This document shows positions 16,348 through 25,726 of a DNA stretch of 42,763 bases, piece by piece. Both the position numbers and the translations under genes were made by a program. Position 1 is the first letter of the stretch. Each line of letters begins with the position of its first letter. Location of the stretch: assembly GCA_003531115.1 (NCBI GenBank), contig DQHT01000043.1, forward strand, positions 38,647-81,409, in the 5' to 3' direction. This DNA is from Bacteroidota bacterium (lineage in GTDB: Bacteria; Bacteroidota; Bacteroidia; UBA8524). The notes under the pieces were generated by a model. The model was not told where the DNA came from. It saw only the letters and a program-made list of their open reading frames with translations, and made no database searches.

Positions 16348-18860
16348 AGCAACAGATCCGAATTAGTATTTTTCTTTTGAGTGGGTTTATTGCAAGCTTA
16401 GGAGGCTCATTTGCGCAGGTTGTGCCGAATGATACCCTCCCTCAATATTTCCCCCTGAATTACCAGCGACCGACAAAATATATTATCGGAGGCCTTGAAG
16501 TTGAAGGGATAAGTTACTTCGATCCGAATATTGTCAAGCTCTTTTCCGGACTTTATACCGGTCAGCAAATTACCATACCCGGCGACGAGATAACCAGTGC
16601 CATTGAAAATTTGTGGTCGCAAAAGTTATTTACCGATGTACAAATTTTACTTACCCGTATCGAAGATGGGAAAGTTTATCTGAGGTTTGTCTTAAAAGAA
16701 AATCCCCGCCTTTTCGAGTTCGAAATCCGGGGCATTAAAAAAGGGAAAGCCAAATCGCTTCGTGAAGAATTAAGCCTGCGCGGGGGCGATATGATAACCG
16801 ACAACCTGAAGCAGCGCACCGTAAGTGAGATACGCACCTATTATATTGACAAAGGTTACCTGAATGTTCAGGTAGATATTGCAGAAGCGGAGGCAGAAGG
16901 TAGCGCGAGAAAAAACATGAAGGTGCTGGTGTTTACCGTAACCCCCGGAACGCGTACTAAAATTGAGGAAATAGTCTTTGACGGAAATGTCGGGGTCACC
17001 GATAAAAAGCTGAAAAAGGCAATGGAAGAGACCAAAGAACGGGGTCTTCGTTTTAAACGCTCCAAATTTGTAGCCGAATCGTATGAATCGGATAAAAACC
17101 AGGTCATTTCCTATTACCTCACCAAAGGTTACCGAGACGCGCGTATCGTTGAAGACTCTGTGTACCGGATATCCGACAAGCGGGTTGGTATCTATATTAA
17201 AGTGGAAGAAGGACCGAAATATTATTTCAGAGATATTGTCTGGTCCGGAAATACTAAATACCGCTCCGGCCAATTGGATACCCTTCTATCCATCAAAAAA
17301 GGCGATATCTATGATATTTCCCGCCTTGAAACCCGACTTTATATGAGTGCCAACAGTTCCGACATTTCATCCCTTTATATGGATGACGGATACCTGTTCT
17401 TTAATATTGTTCCGGTTGAAACCAAAGTGGAGAACGACTCCATCGATATTGAGATCCGCATTACGGAAGGCCCTCAGGCGATCATCAACAAAATTCTGAT
17501 TTCCGGAAATACCAAAACAAGCGATTTTGTCATCTTAAGAGAAATCCGGACCAGACCGGGACAGAAGTTCAGCCGCTCGGATATTCAGCGTTCTGTGCAG
17601 GAATTGGCTCAGCTGGGCTATTTTAATCCTGAAAAAATTGAGGTAAACCCGATTCCGAACTATGCAGCAGGCACGGTAGATATTGAATACCGGGTTGAAG
17701 AACGGCCTTCCGATCAAATCGAACTTTCCGGAGGTTTTGGAGCCGGGTTTATAGTTGGAACCCTTGGATTGAACCTCACCAACTTTTCGACACGAAAAAT
17801 GTTCAAACGAAAAGAATGGGCACCGATACCAGCGGGTGATGGTCAGCGTTTAAGTATTCGGGCGCAGTCGAATGGAACCTATTTCCAGTCATACAATGCC
17901 AGTTTCACGGAGCCCTGGTTGGGCGGAAAAAGGCCACAATCCTTATCGGTAAGTGTGTTTCGCTCCATCCAGAGCAATGGATTGAAAAAATCTGATCCTG
18001 ACCGTTTTTCGATCACCATTACGGGAATTACAGTCGGGGTAGGACGTCTTCTGAAAAAACCGGATGACTATTTCTCTCTGAGTTACGGCGTTACTTACCA
18101 GCGTTACCTTTTAAGCAATTACCAGTCGATCTTTTCCTTTGGAACCGGAACTTCGGATAACCTGAACTTCCGCGTTGCCCTGAGCAGAAATTCGGTCGAT
18201 CATCCTATTTTCCCGCGAAACGGTTCCCAATTCTCTCTGTCTCTTCAGTTAACACCTCCCTTTTCTTTGTTCTCTGGGGTCGATTATTCAGAAGCTACAG
18301 ACCAGGAGAAATACCGCTTGATCGAATACCATAAATGGAAATTCGATGCAGCGTGGTACGTTACGCTCGTAGATAAACTTGTATTGACAACCCAGGCGAA
18401 ATTTGGTTTTATGGGTAGCTACAATCAGGATATCGGTGCTTCTCCTTTTGAACGCTTTTATCTGGGTGGTGCGGGTTTGATCGGGTTTAACCTCGATGGT
18501 CGTGAACTGATCGCTTTCCGCGGATATAAAGACAATACGGTTACTCCTATAAGCGATAAAGGAAATTATGTTGGCGGAACGATATACAATAAATTCACTG
18601 CTGAATTACGTTATCCAATTTCCCTGAATCCGCAGGCGACCATTTATGCACTCGTTTTTGCCGAAGCAGGCAATAACTTTGCAACGGCAAAAGAATATTC
18701 ACCGTTTAACTTGTTACGGTCAACAGGGGGCGGTGTACGCGTCTTCTTACCCATGTTTGGTTTATTGGGATTGGATTATGGATATGGATTTGATCCGAAT
18801 CCGTATCGTCCCGGTTCCGGAAAAGGACAATTTCACTTTTTTATCGGTCAACAATTTTAA
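16344..18860 (+). CDS. bamA: Outer-membrane protein assembly factor BamA
   Basis: BamA is the central Omp85 pore that folds beta-barrel proteins into the outer membrane. A signal peptide (ending GGSFAQ near residue 27) precedes five POTRA-like repeats, about residues 48-455; recognisable joins are LFTDVQILLTR, YYIDKGYLNVQVDI, YYLTKGYRDARIVE, LYMDDGYLFFNIV and LAQLGYFNPEKIEV. The barrel fills the rest and ends in FHFFIGQQF with the terminal phenylalanine. ELIAFRGYKD near residue 730 corresponds to the VRGF lid motif, here with Tyr. The 838 aa length is normal. It is coupled to uppS and followed by its periplasmic chaperone genes. Confidence 0.96.
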   Translation: MKQQIRISIFLLSGFIASLGGSFAQVVPNDTLPQYFPLNYQRPTKYIIGGLEVEGISYFDPNIVKLFSGLYTGQQITIPGDEITSAIENLWSQKLFTDVQILLTRIEDGKVYLRFVLKENPRLFEFEIRGIKKGKAKSLREELSLRGGDMITDNLKQRTVSEIRTYYIDKGYLNVQVDIAEAEAEGSARKNMKVLVFTVTPGTRTKIEEIVFDGNVGVTDKKLKKAMEETKERGLRFKRSKFVAESYESDKNQVISYYLTKGYRDARIVEDSVYRISDKRVGIYIKVEEGPKYYFRDIVWSGNTKYRSGQLDTLLSIKKGDIYDISRLETRLYMSANSSDISSLYMDDGYLFFNIVPVETKVENDSIDIEIRITEGPQAIINKILISGNTKTSDFVILREIRTRPGQKFSRSDIQRSVQELAQLGYFNPEKIEVNPIPNYAAGTVDIEYRVEERPSDQIELSGGFGAGFIVGTLGLNLTNFSTRKMFKRKEWAPIPAGDGQRLSIRAQSNGTYFQSYNASFTEPWLGGKRPQSLSVSVFRSIQSNGLKKSDPDRFSITITGITVGVGRLLKKPDDYFSLSYGVTYQRYLLSNYQSIFSFGTGTSDNLNFRVALSRNSVDHPIFPRNGSQFSLSLQLTPPFSLFSGVDYSEATDQEKYRLIEYHKWKFDAAWYVTLVDKLVLTTQAKFGFMGSYNQDIGASPFERFYLGGAGLIGFNLDGRELIAFRGYKDNTVTPISDKGNYVGGTIYNKFTAELRYPISLNPQATIYALVFAEAGNNFATAKEYSPFNLLRSTGGGVRVFLPMFGLLGLDYGYGFDPNPYRPGSGKGQFHFFIGQQF

Positions 18861-18869
18861 AAAAGCGTC

Positions 18870-19451
18870 ATGAAAAAGCATTTATTTAAATTAATCGTGA
18901 TTTTGGCTGTGTGCATTCCAACCCTTAGCACAGCCCAGCGTTTTGCATTTGTGGATACGGAGTATATACTCAATAACATACCGGAATACAGCAGTGCACA
19001 AAAGCAACTTGATCTTTTGGCATACGAATGGCAGAAGGAACTGGAACAAAAACGTGCAGACATTGAAAAACTGAAGTCCGACTATGAGGCGGAGAAGATA
19101 TTTCTTGTGGATGATGTCAAAACCCAGCGACTGGCTGACATCGCCGGAAAGGAAAAAGAATTACTCGCCTTTCAACAGCAAAAATTTGGTGTGAATGGAG
19201 AACTCTTCAAAAAACGGCAGGAGTTAATTCAACCCATTCAGGACCGGATATTTGATGCGATCCAAAAAGTGGCCAAAGACAATGCGCTGGATTTTATTTT
19301 TGACAAAGCGGGAGGGGTGAGTATGTTATATACCAATCCGAAATACGACCGAAGTGAAGATGTACTTGAAGAAATGGGGATAGTAGTGGGTGCAGGAGGC
19401 GGAAGCGGAGGAGGCAAGGAGGATGAACTTCCAAATGAACAACCGAAATAG
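18870..19451 (+). CDS. ompH: OmpH/Skp-family periplasmic chaperone 1
   Basis: Skp-type chaperones hold unfolded outer-membrane proteins in the periplasm for BamA. A signal peptide (ending STAQR near residue 22) is followed by FAFVDTEYILNNIPEYSSAQ, the family start, and then a long charged coiled coil (about residues 45-115), as expected for the tentacle arms. The C-terminal DNALDFIFDKAGGVSMLYTN strand block matches OmpH. A Gly/Ser-rich tail followed by acidic residues (from about residue 174) is a low-complexity extension not usual in Skp. The ATG lies 9 bases after bamA. Confidence is high for the family. Confidence 0.94.
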   Translation: MKKHLFKLIVILAVCIPTLSTAQRFAFVDTEYILNNIPEYSSAQKQLDLLAYEWQKELEQKRADIEKLKSDYEAEKIFLVDDVKTQRLADIAGKEKELLAFQQQKFGVNGELFKKRQELIQPIQDRIFDAIQKVAKDNALDFIFDKAGGVSMLYTNPKYDRSEDVLEEMGIVVGAGGGSGGGKEDELPNEQPK

Positions 19452-19467
19452 ATTAATATTGCAAAAG

Positions 19468-19974
19468 ATGAAAACAATGATGAGAACACTGGCATTGGTA
19501 ATTGGACTGATTTCCCTTGCGGGTACGGCCTCTGCCCAAAAATTTGCGCACGTCAATACCGACTCGCTGGTAAATGAAATGTCGCTGAAAGATTCCATAC
19601 AGATCAAATTGGATGCGAAAAGGCTTGAATATACTAACGCCTATCAAATGTTGGCTGATGAGATCCAGAAAGCGGAAACAGAGTACAACAAACGTGCTGC
19701 TGACCCGACCATGCCCCCCTCTGTGCTGGCTCTTAGCCGGAAAAAAGTAGAGGACCTTTACGAACAGGCTCGCCAATTCGAACAACAAGCGGGTACCGAG
19801 ATGCAGGAGTATGAAGTGTTGGTGATGGAACCGGTTATCAATAAGATCAAAAAAGCCATTGAAGAGGTGGCGAAAGACAAAGGTTATACCTATGTCATTA
19901 ATGATCAGGTATTGCTCGTTTCTCCTCCTTCTGATGATATTACCAATTTGGTAAGAAAAAAATTAGGACTTTAA
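19468..19974 (+). CDS. ompH: OmpH/Skp-family periplasmic chaperone 2
   Basis: This second tandem Skp-type gene codes for 168 aa. The signal peptide runs from MKTMMRTLALVIGLISLAGT to about residue 23 (SAQK), followed by FAHVNTDSLVNEM, a coiled-coil stretch of about 75 residues (IQKAETEYNKRAA, RKKVEDLYEQARQFEQQ) and a C-terminal DKGYTYVINDQVLLVSPP strand block. Tandem ompH copies after bamA are common in Bacteroidota. I chose the ATG at 19468; the longer frame reaches back into the preceding gene and would add 26 unrelated residues before the signal peptide. An intrinsic terminator begins at its stop codon. Confidence 0.93.
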   Translation: MKTMMRTLALVIGLISLAGTASAQKFAHVNTDSLVNEMSLKDSIQIKLDAKRLEYTNAYQMLADEIQKAETEYNKRAADPTMPPSVLALSRKKVEDLYEQARQFEQQAGTEMQEYEVLVMEPVINKIKKAIEEVAKDKGYTYVINDQVLLVSPPSDDITNLVRKKLGL

Positions 19975-19995
19975 GCCGGTTATCCGGCTTTTTTT
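19973..19995 (+). terminator. Intrinsic terminator after the second ompH
   Basis: AAGCCGG-TTAT-CCGGCTT is a perfect 7-bp GC-rich stem followed by five Ts. It begins within the stop codon of ompH2 and ends one base before the murI ATG at 19996, so murI presumably depends on readthrough or on a promoter inside ompH2. Confidence 0.85.
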
Positions 19996-20808
19996 ATGCA
20001 ACACCCTGACGCACCCATAGGAATTTTTGATTCCGGTATTGGTGGATTGACCGTGGCCAGCGCCATTCTGGAACGGATGCCTTCAGAAAGGATCGTGTAC
20101 TTTGGAGACACGGCCCATTTGCCCTATGGAGATAAATCGGCCAAAAGTATACAAGCGTACAGCCGCGCCATTACCCATTTTTTGATCGGGAAAGGCTGTA
20201 AGATGGTGGTGGTTGCCTGTAACACTGCCTCTGCGGTGGGCTACAGGGAGGTTAAAAAAATATGCGGACGCCAGGTGCTTTCCGCCAACGTGATCGATCC
20301 TGTTGTAAGCCATTTGGGTGACCAACATCAAACCCGCCGTGTAGGCATTATCGGCACCAAAAGAACGGTAAGCACCCGGGCTTATACGAAGCGGATACAG
20401 GAATTTTACCCGGATATTGAAACGGCTGAACTGGCCACGCCGCTTCTGGCTCCGATGATCGAAGAAGGGTTTTTCAATAATAAGATCAGCCAGACCATTA
20501 TCAATTCTTATCTATCAAGAAAAACACTCGATCAGATCGATACCTTGATATTGGCTTGTACCCATTATCCGCTCATTCAGAAAGAGATTGAAAATTTTTA
20601 TAAAGGCGGAGTACGCATTGTAGATTCAGCAGGAGCTGTTGCAGTCTCAGTTCAGGAGCAACTCACTCAGGCCGGGCTGCTAAACCCGCAAAAACGAGCC
20701 GGGAAACACGAATTTTATCTTTCGGATTATACGCGGTCATTCGAAGAAACTGCACGCATCTTTTTCCCCGGTCAACCTCGCCTGAAAGAAATGAATCTGT
20801 GGACCTGA
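19996..20808 (+). CDS. murI: Glutamate racemase
   Basis: MurI interconverts L- and D-glutamate; D-glutamate enters the peptidoglycan stem peptide. IGIFDSGIGGLTVA is the conserved start, VVVACNTASA carries catalytic Cys75, and LILACTHYPLI carries Cys188 with its partner histidine. Length (270 aa) is typical. The ATG follows directly after a terminator hairpin, suggesting attenuation or a promoter within the preceding gene. It fits the cluster's envelope theme: lipid carrier, peptidoglycan precursor and outer-membrane assembly. Confidence 0.96.
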   Translation: MQHPDAPIGIFDSGIGGLTVASAILERMPSERIVYFGDTAHLPYGDKSAKSIQAYSRAITHFLIGKGCKMVVVACNTASAVGYREVKKICGRQVLSANVIDPVVSHLGDQHQTRRVGIIGTKRTVSTRAYTKRIQEFYPDIETAELATPLLAPMIEEGFFNNKISQTIINSYLSRKTLDQIDTLILACTHYPLIQKEIENFYKGGVRIVDSAGAVAVSVQEQLTQAGLLNPQKRAGKHEFYLSDYTRSFEETARIFFPGQPRLKEMNLWT

Positions 20809-20913
20809 GGTCATGCAACCCTTTTCCTTTCTTCATACGTTCAATAAGAAACCCGTAAAAACATCAGCATTTCAGGGGTGAAATTCTGATGCAATACCGT
20901 TCTTTGAAAACAG

Positions 20914-21867
20914 ATGAATTCAGGATCACCAATTTTAATCGTGGATGATATGCATCCGGCTTTGATGAAAGGCCTGGAAGAGCGTACATATGCCTATACC
21001 TATCTGCCCGATGCCACGCGCGAGGAAGTGCTGGCTCATTTACCGGGCTGCAGCGGATTGGTCGTACGTTCGAAACTTAAGGTTGACAAAGAAGTGATCG
21101 ATGCTGGTTTCCAGTTACGCTTTATCGCCCGGGCCGGCTCGGGAATGGATAATGTGGATGAAGATTATGCTGCGAAAAAGGGGATATTATGCCTGAATGC
21201 ACCGGAAGGAAATAGCGATGCCGTTGGAGAACATGCCGCCGGCCTGTTGCTGGCTCTTACCCGAAACAGCATCCGTGCCTTTGATGAGGTAAAAGAAGGT
21301 GTTTGGCTAAGGGAAGAAAACAGAGGGGAGGAGTTGACAGAACTAACCGTGGGTATTATCGGTTATGGACATACCGGACAAGCTTTTGCCCGTAAAATCA
21401 GCGGGTTCGGTTGTCATGTTCTGTTTTATGATAAATTTATTAAAAACATTCCAACCCCTTTTGCTCAGGAAGCGTTATTGGAGGTGGTATTAGACCGGGC
21501 GGATGTCCTGAGCTTTCATATACCCTGGAACGAAGAGAATGATGGTTTGATCAACCGCACCTTGATAGAAGCGGTTTCCAGACCGTTTTATCTTCTTAAT
21601 CTTTCCAGAGGAGGTATTATGAAAACACAAGATATCCTGTGGGGATTGGAAAATGGCAAGATTAAAGCTGCCGCCCTTGATGTTCTTGAAAATGAGAAGC
21701 CCGACACCTGGACGCTGACGGAAAGAATGTTTATTCAACGTTTTATCCAAAGCAAACGGGTTATTGTTACTCCCCATATCGGAGGGTGGACAAAGGCTTC
21801 TTACAGAAAGATTTCAGAGGTACTTTTAGCAAAGATTCTGCCAGTGTTAAGTAAAGATGAAATTTGA
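20914..21867 (+). CDS. D-isomer 2-hydroxyacid dehydrogenase (SerA-like phosphoglycerate dehydrogenase)
   Basis: A 317-aa NAD-dependent dehydrogenase. GIIGYGHTGQAFARKISGFG (about residue 145) is the GxGxxG Rossmann motif; LNLSRGGIM gives catalytic Arg232, DVLENEKPD the glutamate region, and VTPHIGGWT catalytic His288. IARAGSGMDNVDEDYA is typical of SerA. It most likely oxidises 3-phosphoglycerate to start serine synthesis, but the lack of a C-terminal ACT domain and the absence of serB or serC nearby leave other hydroxyacids open. It stands alone between murI and the receptor operon, with about 105 and 94 bases on either side. Confidence 0.87.
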   Translation: MNSGSPILIVDDMHPALMKGLEERTYAYTYLPDATREEVLAHLPGCSGLVVRSKLKVDKEVIDAGFQLRFIARAGSGMDNVDEDYAAKKGILCLNAPEGNSDAVGEHAAGLLLALTRNSIRAFDEVKEGVWLREENRGEELTELTVGIIGYGHTGQAFARKISGFGCHVLFYDKFIKNIPTPFAQEALLEVVLDRADVLSFHIPWNEENDGLINRTLIEAVSRPFYLLNLSRGGIMKTQDILWGLENGKIKAAALDVLENEKPDTWTLTERMFIQRFIQSKRVIVTPHIGGWTKASYRKISEVLLAKILPVLSKDEI

Positions 21868-21961
21868 GCATTTCATTACTTGGATAATTGCTCAAATAAA
21901 TTTTAACTTGGTCGCCTGTTAAATACCGCTTATCGATTTTTGTAAATAACTCAAAACAAGT

Positions 21962-24900
21962 ATGATTAGGAAGCTCTACGCGTGTTTAGTCATTCTATTT
22001 TTCACTGTTCCCACGACTTTTGGACAATCCCAAAGAGGTGAGATACGCGGTGTAATTAAGGATGCCAAGACCAAGCAACCCCTCGATTTCGTCCAGGTTG
22101 CTGCCTTTTTAAGTGGTTACAATGCCGGTGGTGCCTTGTCTGATTTGGATGGTAAATACGCCATTACAGCCTTGCAACCGGGAAAGTATTCCATTAAAGT
22201 AACGTATGTCGGATACAACACCGTTGAATTCGACGATGTACTGGTTAAACCAGACCAGATTACCTTCCTCGATATCGAATTGAGCGAATCGGTAACTGAA
22301 ATTCCGGAGGTTGTTAAAAAAGTATACCGGAACCCCATTATCCGGGCAGATGACAACGGTAAAACGCTCGATGGGGAACAGATCAAAAAAGTCCCTAACC
22401 GGAACACCAATGCCATTGCAAATATGGGATCTGGTGTATTCAGTCTGGATGGAGGAACACCAAGTTTCAGGGGAGCCCGTACTTCAGGTACTGCCTATTA
22501 TATAAATGGCGTACGTGTTATCGGTAGTGTAAGCTTGCCGCAGAACGGTATCGGACAAACCAACGTGGTAACCGGTGGTATTCCGGCAGAATATGGTGAC
22601 TTTACAGGAGGAGCTATTTCGATCACTACCCCACCGCCTTCTACCCGATTTAATGGTGGTGTGGAGATCATTACATCCAGCCTCTTCGATAAATATCACT
22701 TTAATCAGGTGGAAACCTATTTTACCGGACCTCTGGTAGTGAGAGATAAAGGGAAAAAAACAGAACGTGCTGTAGTTGGCTATATGTTCGCGGGTAACTT
22801 CAACTATGCGGCTGACGGTTCCCCTTCCTCCGTGGGAGTGTGGACACTGAAGCCAAATGTCTTGAAGGATATCGAGCAAACTCCCTTACGCCCTTCACCA
22901 ATCGGCCAGGGATTTGTGCCAACCGGTGAATTTATTACCCGGGATGACATGGTCAACGTTCAGGCGAAACAAAATACACCTTCCTATAGTGTAAACACGG
23001 TAGGTAACCTGAATTTTGCCCCGAATGACCGGATCAGCATCTTGCTTGGAGGTACCTTCAACTACTTTAACAGAAGAAACTACAGCTTCACGAACTCCCT
23101 GTTGAATTCGAACAATAATCAACAGACCATTCAATCAAGCTTGTTGACCTATCTGACCTTTACCCAAAAATTGGTTGCACCGGTCGATCCAACAAATAAA
23201 ACAGCCAAAAAACGCTTGATCGACAAAGCTTATTACTCAGTGAGCTTGCAGTATCAATCGACCTGGTTTGTAAGCCAGGACGCCGTACATCAGGATAATA
23301 TCTTCGATTATGGCTATATCGGTAAATTTAAAACCTATTCCATGAGATCCTATGATTTCCGTGGTACCGGTGATGGCCCGAACAGCTCCGGTGGTGATCT
23401 GTTTATCATAGACGGTGACTCAGTTTGGTTAAAGAATTATTTCCGTCAGATCGGTTTTCAGGATACCCTGTATACTTTTGACAGAACGCCTACAAAAAAC
23501 CCGATCCTGGCGAATTATACCAGCAATTATTATGATTATGTGGATGACGAGGTCAGCAGTTTTTCCCAGCTTCGCGGGAGTAATGCCGGCTTAACCAATG
23601 GAGCAACTCCAAACGGTATTTACTCGAATATGTGGGTAAATGTTGGAAACGTGATTTCCGGCTATGGAAAACAACAACAAGAACAATATTCCTTAAATGC
23701 CGCAGGTGAGGCATCTATTAAAGGCCATGACCTGAAATTTGGTATTTATTACGAGCAAAGGGTAATCCGCGGTTATTCCGTTGGAGCTAACAGCCTCTGG
23801 CAACTGGCCTGGCAATACAGTGCGCGTTTAAATAACGGTATGCGTCTGGATGAGTCGAACCCCATGTTGCAGTACGACGAGAATGGTGTTTTCACCAATA
23901 TTGTAAATTTCGATGCCAAAGTAGATCCCGCTACCCAGTCTAATTTCGACAGGAACTTCAGAAAATACCTGATCGAAAACGGAAAAGTGGATAGTTATGG
24001 AAACCTTGTTGACGAGACTACCCTCATCGATGTTAACTCCTACGATCCATCTGATTTCAGACTTGAGTTTTTCAGCGCAGATGAGTTAATTCGGGTTCGT
24101 CCTAATGGTAATCCTATTGTAAGCTATTTTGGATATGACTATTTAGGGAAAAAAGTAGGTGGTAAAAAGAGCATTGAGTCATTTACAGATGATCCTTTGA
24201 ATCGCTCGATTGGTGCATTTATGCCAATTTATACTGCCGCATTTATCCAGGATAAATTTGCTTTCAAAGACCTGATTTTCCGTGTAGGAGTGCGTATCGA
24301 ACGGTATGATGCCAACCAGCCCGTGCTAAAAGACCCTTATTCACTCTACCCTGTTAAAACGGTTGGAGAGGTGAATGAAATGAACGGTTCGCCAGTTTCC
24401 CATCCAAATGGTGTAAGCGACGATTTTTATGTTTATGTAAACAACGTTAAAAATCCAACCACCATTTTGGGTTACAGAAATGAAAACCTATGGTACAATA
24501 AAGAGGGTATCCAGATCCAGGACCCGGCAGTTATCGCCAACCAAACCCCATCCGGAACCATTCAGCCTTATCTGGTAGATCCGAACAATGAAGTTGTTTC
24601 AGCATTATCATTTAAAAGCTATCAACCTCAGGTGAATGTGCTTCCCCGTATCTGGTTCGACTTCCCGATCTCTTCTGAGGCACGATTCTTTGCCAATTAT
24701 GATGTGATCGCTCAAAGACCTGATGTGTCTGCCAGCTTTGCTACTATCGACGACTTCTATTTTTTACGTTTCAATCCAACAAAAATTATTGCCAATCCGG
24801 AATTAAAACCGCAGTTGACAACCGATTATGAAATTGGGTTTAAACAAAAACTATCAGACAATTCAGGATTAAGCATTATCGCCAACTACCGCGAGCAACG

Positions 24901-25705
24901 TAACCTGATCCAGCAGTTCCGTTTCAACTACGCTTACCCGGTTAGTTATATTTCGTATGCCAATATCGACTTTGCCACGATCAAAGGTATCCGTGTGGAA
25001 TACGAACTTCGTGATGCAGGTAACCTGAACATGGATATGAACTATACCCTGCAATATGCGGATGGTACAGGTTCAGGAACAAATTCACAACAGGCTTTGA
25101 TCTCCGCAGGTCAACCTAACCTCAGGAACCTGTTCCCGTTAAGTGTCGATATCCGTCATAATATCAAATTGAACCTGTTCTACTATTACCGTTCAGGTAA
25201 AGACTACAATGGACCGGTTGTAAAGGGAAAACGCATTTTTGAAAATTCAGGAATGGGTTTATTGATCAATGCTTTTTCAGGAATTCCATACACAGCCAAC
25301 CAAATTCCAACTCCAAACGTTCAAAGAGGTATAGTGGTAAGAAGTCCGATCAGAGGAACTCCATTCGGCTCTAGATTACCATGGCAATTACAGAACGATA
25401 TACAAGTTAATAAAGCATTTGTGGTGAAGCTTGGAAAAAATAAAGATGGTGTTGTGAAACACGGAAATTTAACCTTCACCCTTTGGGTTCAGAACTTCCT
25501 CAACCTCCAGAACATACGCGCCGTTCACCCCTATACCGGCTCGCCTGATACGGATGGTTATCTGAATTCAGCTAACGGACAGCAGGCTATTCAGCAAGCC
25601 GTTTCGCAGCAAGCATTTGTTGATTTGTACAATACTGCACTCGCAAATCCTGGTTATTACGGGTTACCAAGGAGAATCAGATTGAACATCAAACTTGATT
25701 TTTAA
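21962..25705 (+). CDS. TonB-dependent outer-membrane receptor with carboxypeptidase-regulatory N-terminal domain
   Basis: A 1247-aa receptor of the SusC/RagA/CirA kind. A signal peptide (ending TFGQSQ near residue 22) leads to a CarboxypepD_reg-like beta sandwich (about 27-110: GEIRGVIKDAKTKQPLDFVQ, YAITALQPGKYSIKVTYVGY). A plug domain follows (about 130-235: TPSFRGARTSGTAYYINGVR, VVTGGIPAEYGDFTGGAIS), then a long 22-strand barrel ending RRIRLNIKLDF. Such receptors use TonB energy to import large ligands. No SusD gene follows, arguing against a standard polysaccharide-utilisation role. Two exported-protein genes follow at 21- and 19-base spacing, forming a unit closed by a terminator. Ligand unknown. 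Confidence 0.93.
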   Translation: MIRKLYACLVILFFTVPTTFGQSQRGEIRGVIKDAKTKQPLDFVQVAAFLSGYNAGGALSDLDGKYAITALQPGKYSIKVTYVGYNTVEFDDVLVKPDQITFLDIELSESVTEIPEVVKKVYRNPIIRADDNGKTLDGEQIKKVPNRNTNAIANMGSGVFSLDGGTPSFRGARTSGTAYYINGVRVIGSVSLPQNGIGQTNVVTGGIPAEYGDFTGGAISITTPPPSTRFNGGVEIITSSLFDKYHFNQVETYFTGPLVVRDKGKKTERAVVGYMFAGNFNYAADGSPSSVGVWTLKPNVLKDIEQTPLRPSPIGQGFVPTGEFITRDDMVNVQAKQNTPSYSVNTVGNLNFAPNDRISILLGGTFNYFNRRNYSFTNSLLNSNNNQQTIQSSLLTYLTFTQKLVAPVDPTNKTAKKRLIDKAYYSVSLQYQSTWFVSQDAVHQDNIFDYGYIGKFKTYSMRSYDFRGTGDGPNSSGGDLFIIDGDSVWLKNYFRQIGFQDTLYTFDRTPTKNPILANYTSNYYDYVDDEVSSFSQLRGSNAGLTNGATPNGIYSNMWVNVGNVISGYGKQQQEQYSLNAAGEASIKGHDLKFGIYYEQRVIRGYSVGANSLWQLAWQYSARLNNGMRLDESNPMLQYDENGVFTNIVNFDAKVDPATQSNFDRNFRKYLIENGKVDSYGNLVDETTLIDVNSYDPSDFRLEFFSADELIRVRPNGNPIVSYFGYDYLGKKVGGKKSIESFTDDPLNRSIGAFMPIYTAAFIQDKFAFKDLIFRVGVRIERYDANQPVLKDPYSLYPVKTVGEVNEMNGSPVSHPNGVSDDFYVYVNNVKNPTTILGYRNENLWYNKEGIQIQDPAVIANQTPSGTIQPYLVDPNNEVVSALSFKSYQPQVNVLPRIWFDFPISSEARFFANYDVIAQRPDVSASFATIDDFYFLRFNPTKIIANPELKPQLTTDYEIGFKQKLSDNSGLSIIANYREQRNLIQQFRFNYAYPVSYISYANIDFATIKGIRVEYELRDAGNLNMDMNYTLQYADGTGSGTNSQQALISAGQPNLRNLFPLSVDIRHNIKLNLFYYYRSGKDYNGPVVKGKRIFENSGMGLLINAFSGIPYTANQIPTPNVQRGIVVRSPIRGTPFGSRLPWQLQNDIQVNKAFVVKLGKNKDGVVKHGNLTFTLWVQNFLNLQNIRAVHPYTGSPDTDGYLNSANGQQAIQQAVSQQAFVDLYNTALANPGYYGLPRRIRLNIKLDF

Positions 25706-25726
25706 AACTCAGTAATTAGAACGAAG

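Noticed and set aside
16770..17273. 167-aa open frame on the minus strand
   Set aside because: Antisense to the bamA POTRA region, with no independent support.
21935..21942. GATTTTTG as promoter of the TonB receptor gene
   Set aside because: One mismatch to TAnnTTTG, and the nearest TTG upstream (21908-21910) is 24 bases away. Too weak to list; the operon must have a promoter nearby but I cannot place it.
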